The notes under the pieces are model-generated. The model was not told the DNA's origin. It saw only the letters and a program-made list of their open reading frames with translations, and did not search any database. Positions 40,496 to 51,148 of a stretch of DNA of 64,000 nucleotides are shown here, piece after piece. The DNA is taken from positions 124,001-188,000 of the forward strand of contig JBDKTA010000025.1 in assembly GCA_039680605.1 (NCBI GenBank), written 5' to 3'. Source of the DNA: Planctomycetaceae bacterium (GTDB taxonomy: Bacteria; Planctomycetota; Phycisphaerae; SM23-33). A program made the position numbers and the translations under genes. Each line of letters starts with the position of its first letter. The first letter of the stretch is position 1.

Positions 40496-43117
40496 ATGAC
40501 TTTGACCGCTAAATTGCACCGTCTGACTGTACTGGCCGCCTTGGCACTGATTCTGGCTCTATGGCCCATCGCCGCGGCGCAGAACGCTCCCGCCCCGGCA
40601 GCGACCCAACCGGCCGCCACCGCCGCCGCAGCAGCGCCGAACGTCTCGTACGGCGGATTGCTTGATATCGCCGTCGCGGGCGATTTCGGAAAAGCCTACG
40701 CCGCCTTTCAACGCCTGCCCTCGGCCGGTCCAGACCGACAGGCGGCGCTGGCGCTGTTGGGAAGGCAGGTCGAGCGATCGACGGCCAACGCCCGCGAGCG
40801 CGAGGGCGAGCTCGACGACGCCGTCGCCCGCGTGAAGCAGGCGATGCTCGCACAGGAACACCAGGAACCGCTCAAGAAGAGCGGCCTCTTCGACCGCCTG
40901 CGCGACGCGGTGGGCAAGCTCGTGCTCGCTTACGGCGAGGTGGGCAACGGCGACGACCTGCCGCTGATCAACGCCGAGGCCGCCGCCCTGCGCCGCACCA
41001 AGACGCTCGAATCCCTGGACAAGCTCCCGCCGCTGATCGAGTCCGTCAAGGGCCTCGTCGCCGCCCAGAACGACCCCTACGCCGCATCGGTGCGCGAGAT
41101 GATCGCCCGCACGGTGGCTCGCCTGCAGGACGTGCGCCAGGCATGGCAGGGGGCTGACTTGAAAACCCCCTCCGCCCGCGTCGACGCCAGCGGCGTGCTG
41201 TGGGAAAAGCAGACCGATCTGGCCCTGAGCATCACCGACATCCAGGGCATGGTCGTCCTGAAGCCCTGGCACATGGCCCTGGCGCAAGCTCGCCTGGCGC
41301 AGGAACTGGCCGGGCAGGATCATTCGTATAGCGAGCAGGACTGGTACAAGACGCTCATCGCCGCCACGCTCGCCCGGGCGGACAAGGCCGCCGCCGACGC
41401 CCGCTGGTTCGAGGCGCTGACGGCATACAGCGCGCTGGAGGAACTGGCCAAGGACCTCGACGCCCAGCGGGAGCAGTTCTACGCCGACAAGGCCAAGCTT
41501 GCCCGCCAGCACGTGCGCGTGCTGAGGCTATACGGCGACGCCGGGGAGCTGACCGCCGAGGAGGACGCCGTCCTCAACCCCGGCGCCACGACCCGCCCGG
41601 CCAGCGCCAAGGCCGAAGATTCGCAGACCTCCTGGCGCGACATGACCAGCGGGATCGACGCCAACATGGTCAAGCGTGCCATCGAGCGCCTCAACGATTC
41701 GTACGTCACGACGGTCGATTACCGCAAGGTCATCCAGGGCAGCCTGCAGGCCGTTCGGGTGCTGGCCACGACGCCCCAGGCGCAGAAGTCGTTTCCGTTG
41801 CTGAGCGAGGCGGCGCAGCGCGACAAGTTTGTTTCGGCGATCGACGCCCAGCTCAAGATCGCCCAGACGCGCGACAACCTCGACCAGCTCGACCTGACGC
41901 TCGCAATGGACAGCGTGCTGCGGGCGTCGGAGACTTCCGTGCGGATCCCCACCAGCGTGCTGGCGATGGAGTTCGCCGACGGGCTGCTGGACGAGTTGGA
42001 CCGCTTCAGCTCGATGATCTGGCCGTATGACGTGTCGGACTTCCTCAAGCAGACCATGGGCGAGTTCTTCGGCGTGGGCGTGCAGATCACCAAGGAGCCC
42101 GGAGAGCCCCTGGAGGTGGTGACCCCCCTGCCCGATTCGCCGGGCTTCCGCGCCGGGCTCAAGGTCGGCGACAAAATTCTCAAAGTCGACGGTCGGGCGA
42201 CCGAAGACCTCAGCGTCGATAAACTCGTTCGCATGATCACCGGCAAGAAGGGCAGCACGGTCGTGCTGACGATCACGCGGGCGGGCATGGTCAAGCCCAT
42301 TGACGTGCCCATCGTTCGCGACGAAATCCACATCCGCACCGTCAAGGGATGGCGCATGGCCAACGACGGCAAGTGGGATTTCTGGCTCGACGAACCCAAC
42401 AAGATCGGCTACATCCGTCTGACGCAGTTCACTGACACGTCGCACTCCGACATGCTCGAGGCGATCAAGGAACTGCGCGCCGGCGGGCTCAAATCGCTGA
42501 TCCTGGACCTGCGGTTCGACCCCGGCGGACTGCTCAACGAGGCCACCAAGATCGTCGACGAGTTCGTCAGCAGCGGACGCATCGTCTCAACGCGCGGACG
42601 CCAGGTGCCCGAGAGCCCCCGCAACGCCCATCGCAGCGGGCAGTTCCTCAGCGGCGACCTGGTCGTGCTGATCAACGAGCAAAGCGCCTCGGCCTCCGAG
42701 ATCGTCTCCGGCGCCCTCAAGGACCTTCGCCGGGCGACCATCGTCGGCCGCCGCAGCTACGGCAAAGGCAGCGTGCAGAACATCATCCCCCTGGAAGACA
42801 AGAAGGCCTTCCTCAAGCTCACCACGGCGTACTACTATCTTCCCTCAGGACGGCTGCTGCACCGCAAGAACGGCAGCACCGAGTGGGGCGTGGACCCGGA
42901 TGTGGTTGTCGGCGTGACGCCTCGCCAGATGAAACGTTGGCAGGACATCCGCCGCAAGACAGACCTGCTGATGGACATCGATCCTGCCGCCCTCACCGAC
43001 GCGCTCAAGAAACAGTACGAAGCCGACATCCAGCTCAATTCGGCCGTCACGCTCCTGCGCCTCAAAGCCCTGCGCGACGCCCTTCCGGGAAATAAAGCCA
43101 TCGCCGACGTAAAGTAG
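40496..43117 (+). CDS. exported C-terminal processing peptidase (S41 family) with PDZ domain
   Basis: An 873-residue periplasmic protease, about twice the length of CtpA. Layout: signal peptide (VLAALALILALWPIAAAQ); a long helical region (about 45-500) without a recognised domain; a PDZ domain (about 525-605, PDSPGFRAGLKVGDKILKV) that binds unfolded C-termini; then the S41 domain (about 620-800). The dyad is visible as Ser732 in NEQSASASEI and Lys757 in GRRSYGKGSVQ, with the 25-residue spacing seen in Prc. The start is uncertain: AGGAG is only 1 nt from ATG 40496 but 7 nt from TTG 40502 (removing two residues). The downstream gap is filled by hairpin repeats. Confidence 0.92.
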   Translation: MTLTAKLHRLTVLAALALILALWPIAAAQNAPAPAATQPAATAAAAAPNVSYGGLLDIAVAGDFGKAYAAFQRLPSAGPDRQAALALLGRQVERSTANAREREGELDDAVARVKQAMLAQEHQEPLKKSGLFDRLRDAVGKLVLAYGEVGNGDDLPLINAEAAALRRTKTLESLDKLPPLIESVKGLVAAQNDPYAASVREMIARTVARLQDVRQAWQGADLKTPSARVDASGVLWEKQTDLALSITDIQGMVVLKPWHMALAQARLAQELAGQDHSYSEQDWYKTLIAATLARADKAAADARWFEALTAYSALEELAKDLDAQREQFYADKAKLARQHVRVLRLYGDAGELTAEEDAVLNPGATTRPASAKAEDSQTSWRDMTSGIDANMVKRAIERLNDSYVTTVDYRKVIQGSLQAVRVLATTPQAQKSFPLLSEAAQRDKFVSAIDAQLKIAQTRDNLDQLDLTLAMDSVLRASETSVRIPTSVLAMEFADGLLDELDRFSSMIWPYDVSDFLKQTMGEFFGVGVQITKEPGEPLEVVTPLPDSPGFRAGLKVGDKILKVDGRATEDLSVDKLVRMITGKKGSTVVLTITRAGMVKPIDVPIVRDEIHIRTVKGWRMANDGKWDFWLDEPNKIGYIRLTQFTDTSHSDMLEAIKELRAGGLKSLILDLRFDPGGLLNEATKIVDEFVSSGRIVSTRGRQVPESPRNAHRSGQFLSGDLVVLINEQSASASEIVSGALKDLRRATIVGRRSYGKGSVQNIIPLEDKKAFLKLTTAYYYLPSGRLLHRKNGSTEWGVDPDVVVGVTPRQMKRWQDIRRKTDLLMDIDPAALTDALKKQYEADIQLNSAVTLLRLKALRDALPGNKAIADVK

Positions 43118-43443
43118 GCCCCACGGCACGGGCGTCTCGCCCGAGAGTAGCACGGGCATCTTGCCCGTGAGTAGCATGGGCGTCCCGCCCATGCTCTTGC
43201 CGTGTGGCATGGGCGTCTCGCCCATGCTCCCGCTGTGTGGCATGGGCGTCTCGCCCATGCTCCCCGATCTCTGAGATCAGGGACACGCACAACGGAGTTG
43301 TGCGTGGCACCCTTCTCACCTGTGCTCTTGCTGCTTCCCCATGGCGACCCGCTTCGCGTGTTGCCATGCCACTCCTCTTCTTTTCTCTTTTGGTTCTTGT
43401 TTCTTGCTTCGTATTTGTCGTTTCGAATTTCGAATTTATTGTT
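43118..43443. repeat. gene-free gap of hairpin arrays between the S41 gene and clpB
   Basis: Successive units: cacgggcg-tct-cgcccg, cacgggca-tct-tgcccgtg (43152), three catgggcg-tct-cgcccatg type units (43177-43261) at 33-bp spacing, the 33-bp cacgcacaac-gga-gttgtgcgtg module (43280-43312), then ccatggcgacccgc/gttgccatgcc words (43339-43373). The last 70 bases are T-rich with ttgtttcttgcttcg and gaatttcgaattta words. Genes on both sides converge here, but no classic terminator is seen. Confidence 0.85.
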
Positions 43444-46044
<2,601 letters not shown>

Positions 46045-46125
46045 GAATGCACCCCTTCCTCATGAAGGGTATGCAAACTGCGTACCGGATGCAAATGCCA
46101 GCCGCCAGGGCCCTGCCTCAGTCAT

Positions 46126-46280
46126 GGGAAAAGTCGCGGCAGAGGCACCAAGTATTTATCAAAGCCGTTGTCTGGCTTTGATGAATACTTGCGCTGGGCG
46201 GGGGTACATGGCCCCAAATGAAGAAGTAATTCACACAACGAATTACTTCTTCATTTAGTGCCTCCGCCGCGACTTTTCCC
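46126..46280. repeat. nested palindrome with cloverleaf geometry upstream of clpB
   Basis: The outer arms 46126-46148 and 46258-46280 pair over 23 bp with one mismatch. Inside are a 17-bp stem with one T-G pair (46150-46166 / 46174-46190, 7-nt loop gttgtct), a small GGGG/CCCC stem (46201-46215, 7-nt loop), and a perfect 17-bp AT-rich stem (46216-46232 / 46240-46256, 7-nt loop acacaac). The whole region can fold as a four-armed cruciform. There is no ORF inside and no recognised family. The AT-rich arms contrast with the surrounding DNA. Confidence 0.95.
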
Positions 46281-46362
46281 ACCCTGGCGTCCTGCCAATT
46301 CCACCGCGCCCACCGGCGGCGTTGCCATTACGGCAGTCGCCGCCGACCGCCCGTGAGCCCAC

Positions 46363-46527
46363 TCAGGGATGGATGTCCCGAGTCATGCTCTCCACCTGGC
46401 GAACGCGCGTGGTGGCCGACGACCAGTCGGCACAGGCCGCCTTCGCCATGATGGTGTAGCCAAAGCCCACCAGGGCAGCCGCAAGAATCAACGCCGCCAC
46501 GATCCGCTTGAAGCAAATACTAAACAC
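46363..46527 (-). CDS. 54-residue single-pass membrane protein
   Basis: The ORF begins with GTG 46527, 7 nt after a strong GGAGG. The product has a short basic start (FSICFKR), one membrane segment (IVAALILAAALVGFGYTIMA), and a 25-residue outer tail with one Cys (CADWSSATTRVRQVESMTRD). The segment could also be an uncleaved signal. A possible promoter is at 46579-46608 on the minus strand. No family is recognised. The longer frame from 46623 lacks a ribosome site and is not preferred. Confidence 0.6.
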   Translation of the reverse strand: MFSICFKRIVAALILAAALVGFGYTIMAKAACADWSSATTRVRQVESMTRDIHP

Positions 46528-46578
46528 GTTGTTCCCTCCTCCGGGGCTCGGGGCCCCATAGGGTTTCGCTCCGAAGGG

Positions 46579-46608
46579 AACATACGATTCATGCGCCTCA
46601 CGCGGCAA
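46579..46608 (-). promoter_or_regulatory. possible promoter TTGCCG-18-TATGTT (minus strand)
   Basis: TTGCCG (46608-46603) and TATGTT (46584-46579) are 18 bp apart on the minus strand, about 50 nt before the GTG of the 54-residue membrane protein. Each box matches 4/6 consensus bases. Confidence 0.4.
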
Positions 46609-46623
46609 CAGGGTCCGCCGCAA

Positions 46624-46743
46624 CCGGCAAGAAATGTGCTCGGCAGATGATGCAAGCTTCGGGCTTCGGGCTCCAGACCTCGGACTTCGGACTTCCGGCG
46701 CAAGCGCCCGAGGCCCGAGGCCTGAAGACCGAAGCCTTCTTTC
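46624..46743. repeat. cttcggg/cccgag low-complexity inverted repeat
   Basis: gcttcgggcttcgggctcc (46657-46675) faces cccgaggcccgaggcctg (46706-46724), forming a long imperfect hairpin of ttcgg words. Related cttcgaacttcg words occur at 57461-57491. It lies just downstream of the HEAT-repeat gene and may end its transcript. Confidence 0.6.
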
Positions 46744-47385
46744 TCAGCGTTTATTGTGTACTTCGTGGTAGCGCGTGATGGTCTTGCCGTAGATATTCCA
46801 GTATGACGTGTAGTATTTCTGCTGGTGCTTGGCCGCCTCGGCGGGCGACTCGTATCCCGGCTCGACGCCGCAGATCCGAACAACGGCCCACTTGGCCTGC
46901 TGCTGAACCAGCGGGTCTTTGTCGCTGAGGGAATCGACCAGCTCGGGAACCTTTTTGCAGGCGTAAACTTGCCCCAAGGCGGTAGCGGCCGCAGCCCGAA
47001 CCTGCGGCGCCGGGTCGTTTTTGAGCAAGTCCGCCAGTTCGTCGATGTGCTTTCGCCGCGTCACGATCGGCAGGGTCAGCACCGCCACCTCGCGCACCTT
47101 CCAGTCCGGGGCCTGGGTCGCCTCGTGCAGCGGTTTGGCCGCCTCGGGGCCGCCCACCTGACTGATGGCCCACAACGCGCGGCGCGCCTTTTCGGGCGGC
47201 GCTGACTTGACGATCTCTGCCAGGGCGGGAATATTGGCCGATTCACGAAGGGAGTCTATCTCGTCGCCACTGCCGCCGCCGGCGAAAATGAACACGAGCA
47301 CCCCTGCCACGATCACCGCCGCCAGCAACAGCCAGAACCTCCGCTGGGCGATCAACTCAGAAACCCCCCAGCGTAGTTCAATCAT
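46744..47385 (-). CDS. membrane-anchored HEAT-repeat protein
   Basis: A 213-residue protein with an N-terminal anchor (residues about 17-36, FWLLLAAVIVAGVLVFIFAG) and an outer domain of HEAT/PBS-lyase-like repeats, for example ARRALWAISQVGGPEAAKPL, WKVREVAVLTLPIV and PQVRAAAATALGQVYACKKV. It ends in a conserved-looking motif (KYYTSYWNIYGKTITRYHEV). HEAT repeats bind proteins; the partner is unknown. A truncated paralogue lies directly upstream at 47488. A minus-strand TTGCCG-16-TACTAT (47475-47448) could be its promoter. Confidence 0.85.
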   Translation of the reverse strand: MIELRWGVSELIAQRRFWLLLAAVIVAGVLVFIFAGGGSGDEIDSLRESANIPALAEIVKSAPPEKARRALWAISQVGGPEAAKPLHEATQAPDWKVREVAVLTLPIVTRRKHIDELADLLKNDPAPQVRAAAATALGQVYACKKVPELVDSLSDKDPLVQQQAKWAVVRICGVEPGYESPAEAAKHQQKYYTSYWNIYGKTITRYHEVHNKR

Positions 47386-47487
47386 GATACAACCAATCCC
47401 AATCGGGGTTAATCATGTCGCAACGGCCACAGCGCCGCCGCATATGAATAGTATCGTCCCAACGGCCGTCGGCAAACACTTTTCTCT

Positions 47488-47775
47488 TCACTCGAAGGAC
47501 TTGTCTTGCTGCTCGTGATAGCGTCTTACTGTTTTGCCATAAACCCTCCAGTGTGATTCATAGTACTTTTTTTCCTGAGCACGACGGTCGGTGCCCTCAA
47601 AGCCTGCCTCAACGCCACAGATCCTGATCGTCGCGCGACGAGCCGCTGCATACACAGCCTCCTCCCTGTCGTCGAGAGACTCCAGAAGCACCGGAACGGC
47701 CCCGCAGGCATAAGACTGCCCCAGCGCAGTCGCGGCGGCCGCTCGTACCCGCGGCGACGGGTCTTTCTTAAGCAT
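47488..47775 (-). pseudogene. truncated HEAT-repeat paralogue
   Basis: The 95-residue frame aligns along its whole length with the C-terminal half of the neighbouring HEAT protein: VRAAAATALGQSYAC matches VRAAAATALGQVYAC, RICGVEAGFEG matches RICGVEPGYES, and KYYESHWRVYGKTVRRYHEQ matches the partner's end. The similarity can be traced upstream of the ATG (RRKHW) to about 47815, then stops; the anchor and first repeats are missing. The break is next to the tRNA-Ser promoter. It is either a decayed tandem duplicate or a short expressed paralogue; no ribosome site is evident, so decay is more likely. Confidence 0.6.
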
Positions 47776-47842
47776 GTCGGCGATCGCTTGCCAGTGCTTG
47801 CGGCGCGCCGGGAGGAAATCCCTCTCGGCGGCGGGAACGCGG

Positions 47843-47871
47843 TTGTCAGCGGGGCGGCGCGGGGATACAAT
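47843..47871 (+). promoter_or_regulatory. tRNA-Ser promoter TTGTCA-17-TACAAT
   Basis: The -35 TTGTCA (47843-47848) and -10 TACAAT (47866-47871) match 5/6 bases each with 17-bp spacing. The expected start point is about 12 nt before the mature tRNA 5' end at 47891. Confidence 0.75.
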
Positions 47872-47890
47872 GCTCCGACTTGCGATTGCA

Positions 47891-47977
47891 GGAGAGGTGA
47901 CAGAGCGGCTGATCGTGCTGGTTTCGAAAACCAGTGTGCCCGCGAGGGCACCGCGGGTTCGAATCCCGCCCTCTCCG
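47891..47977 (+). tRNA. tRNA-Ser (anticodon CGA)
   Basis: An 87-nt class II tRNA. The acceptor stem GGAGAGG (47891-47897) pairs with CCTCTCC (47970-47976), with discriminator G. The anticodon stem CTGGT/ACCAG encloses loop TTCGAAA, anticodon CGA at 47925-47927, reading UCG. A long variable arm (gtgcccgcgagggcac) and T arm (CGGG-TTCGAAT-CCCG) are typical of tRNA-Ser. CCA is not encoded. The D stem has a weak pair. A good promoter lies upstream and an 11-bp hairpin just downstream. Confidence 0.96.
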
Positions 47978-47984
47978 GTTGAAT

Positions 47985-48021
47985 GTAGGGCGTGAGGCCT
48001 TTACGGGTCTTCACGCCCTAC
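47985..48021. terminator. hairpin after tRNA-Ser, shared with the end of the convergent gene
   Basis: An 11-bp perfect stem GTAGGGCGTGA / TCACGCCCTAC (47985-47995 with 48011-48021) extends inward with weaker pairs. It overlaps the last codon and stop of the minus-strand gene ending at 48018. No T-run follows, so the terminator role is inferred from its position between convergent units. Confidence 0.5.
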
Positions 48022-49535
48022 TGTCGTATCTCCAGGCGCGGGGCGTTGGGGTTGGTCTTGGGCTCGTAGGCGCCGGCCTGATATTCCTTCGTCGTCAGCG
48101 GATAGCGAGTCCAGTTGCCGCCCAGACCGCTGGCCGAAAGACGCAGACCGCAGTTGGGCGCCCCGGACAGCCACGCCTTGACGATCTCCGTCACGTCGAC
48201 GGCGACAGGTCCGGCCTTGCGGTCGTCGGCGACTGCTTCGCCCCCCGCGACGATCGGCGTCTCGTACGGTTTGGCCGCATCGAGGGGTTGAGCCAGGCGG
48301 CTGACGACCAGCGGACTGCCGGCAAATGGGGCCAGGCCGGTTTCGTTCAGGTGCAGGTACAGCACGGCCGAGTGCAGCGGCTTGGAGCGGTCGATCTTCG
48401 ACAGGTCGAACTGCAGGAATCCTCGGATGAAGTGATGATGCTGCGTGCCGACGGAGGTGGCCAGTCGACCTATGCAGCGATCGGCCGGGCGGAAGTTCGA
48501 TGCGTCGGCGATGCGGCAGTGGCTCGCGGCCAGCGTGGTGATCGTCGCGCCGGCCGCGGCGGCGGGCACGGGCGGAATGTTGGGCATCTTCGGTCGATCG
48601 AGCGCGGCCAGCGGGTCCGGGTTTCGCGGGACGGACATGGTCTTTTCGCCGATGGCCTTGAGCTGGGCGAGGAACTTGGGATTGATCAGCCCGGTTCGCA
48701 TCGGCGGGGTGTCCCAGGTGGTGACGCCGCCGTTGGCGGCGATGGCGGCGGTCATGGCGGCGGCCTCGGCGTCGGAGAAGCGCGGGTAGTTGTCGCCTCG
48801 CGTCTCGACCTCTTTCCAGTTCGTACACCACGACAGCGCCAGGTGCGAGAGCATGTGCCACTGCACGCCTTCGATGAAGCGCCCATAGCATTTGCCCTCG
48901 CGCGCGGGGCGCGTGTTGCCCGCGGCGAAGTCCTCGTATGGGCTGTTGCGCTGCTGGCGTTTGGGCCCGGCGAAGGCGAGGATCGCGTCGGGGTTGCCCG
49001 CGCGGGCGGCCGCGGCGATGGCCTTCTGGCGGTCCTCCTGGAACATCGAATTGTTATCGAGCCACCAGCCGCTGACCTTATTGCCGTACCGCAGCGACAG
49101 CTCCCGGATGACCTTCTCGCTGCGTTGCCAGCCGTCGCCGCCCATACCGGTGGGATAGTACAGCATCAGGCGGATGTTCTTTTTCGCCAGCGAATCGGCC
49201 AGCCGCGGGATCAGGTCCACGGCGGGGAGCTTGCCCCCCTCATCCTGCGCGTTGGGGCACAGCGGGAACCCATAATGCGTAGCCGTGATGACGAGATACC
49301 CCGCCTTGACATCGGCGAGTTGCTGGGCAAGCCCGTCGGTGTCGAACTCCCGCAGCGTCTTGTTCCAAAGTTCGCGATCTTCGATCTTGAGCCAGGTGGC
49401 AACAAAATGATACATGACGCCCCATCGCGCCTCATGGAACCAGTCGGTGCGATGTTTCGCCGGCAGATCGGCCGCCGCACAAATCGGTGTGATCGCCAGG
49501 ATGACTGCGGCAAGAAAAACCTTTTTGTTCGTCAT
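48018..49535 (-). CDS. secreted GH29-like (alpha-L-fucosidase-type) protein with DNRLRE/CBM96-like tail
   Basis: A 505-residue exported protein. After the signal peptide (VFLAAVILAITPICAA), the N-terminal TIM-barrel domain (about 25-320) resembles GH29 alpha-L-fucosidases: RTDWFHEARWGVMYHF, GYLVITATHYGFPLCP, LMLYYPTGMGGDGW and GWWLDNNS, whose Asp sits where the GH29 nucleophile is found. The last 170 residues (SAVLYLHLNETG, VDVTEIVKAWLSGA) look like a DNRLRE/CBM96-type module, thought to bind polysaccharide. ATG 49535 is chosen for its AAGGA site; the longer open frame is repeat DNA. Two paralogues are at 56448 and 57492. Fucose specificity is inferred, not shown. Confidence 0.8.
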   Translation of the reverse strand: MTNKKVFLAAVILAITPICAAADLPAKHRTDWFHEARWGVMYHFVATWLKIEDRELWNKTLREFDTDGLAQQLADVKAGYLVITATHYGFPLCPNAQDEGGKLPAVDLIPRLADSLAKKNIRLMLYYPTGMGGDGWQRSEKVIRELSLRYGNKVSGWWLDNNSMFQEDRQKAIAAAARAGNPDAILAFAGPKRQQRNSPYEDFAAGNTRPAREGKCYGRFIEGVQWHMLSHLALSWCTNWKEVETRGDNYPRFSDAEAAAMTAAIAANGGVTTWDTPPMRTGLINPKFLAQLKAIGEKTMSVPRNPDPLAALDRPKMPNIPPVPAAAAGATITTLAASHCRIADASNFRPADRCIGRLATSVGTQHHHFIRGFLQFDLSKIDRSKPLHSAVLYLHLNETGLAPFAGSPLVVSRLAQPLDAAKPYETPIVAGGEAVADDRKAGPVAVDVTEIVKAWLSGAPNCGLRLSASGLGGNWTRYPLTTKEYQAGAYEPKTNPNAPRLEIRQ

Positions 49536-49565
49536 ATTCGTTCCTTCATTGGGTGCCATGGCGAT

Positions 49566-49677
49566 CTTTGTGGCATGGGCGTCTCGCCCATGCTCTTGCT
49601 TTGTGGCATGGGCGTCTCGCCCATGCTCCCCGACCCTGAGGTCAGGGACACGCCCAACGGCGTTGTGCGGGGCACCC
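49566..49677. repeat. two hairpin units and the 33-bp gggacacgc module
   Basis: Two catgggcg-tct-cgcccatg units (about 49576-49594 and 49609-49627, 33 bp apart) are followed by gaccctgaggtc and the 33-bp module 49645-49677 (30/33 identical to 43280-43312). The order is the same as at 43210-43312, so the array moved or duplicated as a block. It ends 1 bp before the stop codon of the next minus-strand gene. Confidence 0.9.
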
Positions 49678-49678
49678 A

Positions 49679-50992
49679 TTACTTCATCGTCAGCTTGATC
49701 AGGCGTCCGTCGGCCGGGCGCAGGGTCAGCTTCACTTCTCGCTGGAACTTCCTGGCCTCTTCACCGGCGGCGGGGACGAGTTCGGCGCTCTGAACGGATG
49801 GGCCGAACGTCAGGCTCACCTCGCGGGGCTTGAGGGCATCCTCGCCCTTGAGAATCGCCGTCCGCGCGTCGATGAGCATCACGTAGTGCGGGGTGTTGGC
49901 GCCGCTCTTGAAGTCGGCCTCCTTCACCAGCACGCCGGCCATCAGGGCTTCGTCCATCTTCTCGATGAGCTTGCCCTCGCCGGCGATCAAGGCGCTCTTG
50001 ATGATCTTGGCCTTGGTGTTGCCCGGTGCGTCGGGCTGGGAGTGGAACACGCCGATGCTGCGGTGCCCCAGCACGCGCGGGCCGATCACGTCGGCGACAA
50101 GCTTATTGACGTCGCGTGCGGCCGCATAGCTCGACCCGTTCGTCTGCCAGATCTCGCGGGCGGTCGAATAGCCGAAGTACACCACACCCTGGGCGCCGTA
50201 GGCAATCGGCGCCAGCACCATGAAGCGGATCTCCGACGCCCCGTGCAGGCTGCCTTGTGACTCGCCCTGGCCTTTAGAAATTGTGGCCGCCGGGAGCATC
50301 GGCCAGAACGCCATGTTGGCTTCGTTGGCCATCCGCCGCCCCGCCTCCATCCAGTCGCAGTAGTCGTTTCGCTTGTCGTGCGGCCAACCCTTGTTGTCGT
50401 AGCCGAACCCGTCGTGCTTCATGCGCCCGAAGGTCTCCAGGCTCAGGATCGCCACGCCGGCCTTGGCCTGGCCCGTCAGGTCGCTGCAATGGGCAATCCA
50501 CGGGAAGTGCCCGCTCTTGAGGTCGTCGACGGCCTTGGCCTCGGCCGCCAGGCGCGAGGGCATGGCCTTGCCGTACTTGGCGCCGACCTGGTAGCCGACG
50601 ACCGTCTCGCTGGCGGCGTACTTCTTTGCCGCGTCGGCCACGCTCGAACCCTGCTCGATCGGGTGCGTGCGTTTGGTGCCATGCACGTCACGTTCCTTGA
50701 GCGTGTCGGAGACCATAAGGCTGACGATCTGCTTGACCTTGGTCTTCTCGTAGAACGGCAGCATGTAGCCGGTCTCGATGGCGATGTTGAAGTTGGCGGC
50801 CTCAAGATTCTTTGCATAATCGAGCGTGTAGTCGGTGCCGGGATAATTGTGGAAGCAGAACGCCGCGATGCCGAAGGCCTTGAACTTGTAAGGCTTCATG
50901 CACTCCAGCGGTTGATTGAGTTCCTCCTCCGCCGCCCAGGCCGGAGCGGTCACAGCCAAAATCAGGGCACAGGTCCACATCAACTTCTTCAT
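49679..50992 (-). CDS. secreted hypothetical protein, candidate TIM-barrel glycoside hydrolase
   Basis: A 437-residue exported protein (signal peptide KKLMWTCALILAVTAPAWA). The body is alpha/beta with aromatic-rich loops (AAFCFHNYPGTDYTLDYAKN; WPHDKRNDYCDWMEAGRRMA; GAQGVVYFGYSTAREIWQTN), the kind of pattern seen in glycoside-hydrolase-like barrels, and a C-terminal beta domain (EVKLTLRPADGRLIKLTM). I cannot name the family or the catalytic acids. It is the gene upstream of the GH29-like gene on the same strand, separated by a repeat array, which suggests joint use in glycan degradation. Confidence 0.65.
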   Translation of the reverse strand: MKKLMWTCALILAVTAPAWAAEEELNQPLECMKPYKFKAFGIAAFCFHNYPGTDYTLDYAKNLEAANFNIAIETGYMLPFYEKTKVKQIVSLMVSDTLKERDVHGTKRTHPIEQGSSVADAAKKYAASETVVGYQVGAKYGKAMPSRLAAEAKAVDDLKSGHFPWIAHCSDLTGQAKAGVAILSLETFGRMKHDGFGYDNKGWPHDKRNDYCDWMEAGRRMANEANMAFWPMLPAATISKGQGESQGSLHGASEIRFMVLAPIAYGAQGVVYFGYSTAREIWQTNGSSYAAARDVNKLVADVIGPRVLGHRSIGVFHSQPDAPGNTKAKIIKSALIAGEGKLIEKMDEALMAGVLVKEADFKSGANTPHYVMLIDARTAILKGEDALKPREVSLTFGPSVQSAELVPAAGEEARKFQREVKLTLRPADGRLIKLTMK

Positions 50993-51076
50993 GACATTCC
51001 TTTCGATTGTGCAGCCGGTAGTGTAACCCTTTCCGGGATGGCATGGCGCCGCTTTCCCATCGCCATGCTGGGACGC

Positions 51077-51104
51077 TTGACAGCCCCGCCGCGCACAGTA
51101 CGAT
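51077..51104 (+). promoter_or_regulatory. promoter TTGACA-16-TACGAT
   Basis: A perfect -35 (51077-51082) and TACGAT (51099-51104) are 16 bp apart, about 45 bp before ATG 51149 of the DUF2339 gene. Confidence 0.65.
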
Positions 51105-51148
51105 GATTGCGTGCCAATTGTCCCTTGCCGTCGGGGAAAGGATAGCCC

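Noticed and set aside
46045-46125. CIRCE operator or heat-shock sigma promoter before clpB
   Set aside because: No TTAGCACTC/GAGTGCTAA pair and no CTTGAA/CCCCAT boxes are present; only a weak sigma70-like pair is visible.
46126-46280. tRNA or tRNA-like gene
   Set aside because: The acceptor-like stem is 23 bp, there is no T-loop, anticodon or discriminator pattern, and the middle arm is only 4 bp.
49536-49679. N-terminal extension of the GH29-like protein containing EHGRDAHAT repeats
   Set aside because: The extension is read-through of the hairpin repeat array. The ATG at 49535 has an AAGGA site and is directly followed by a signal peptide.
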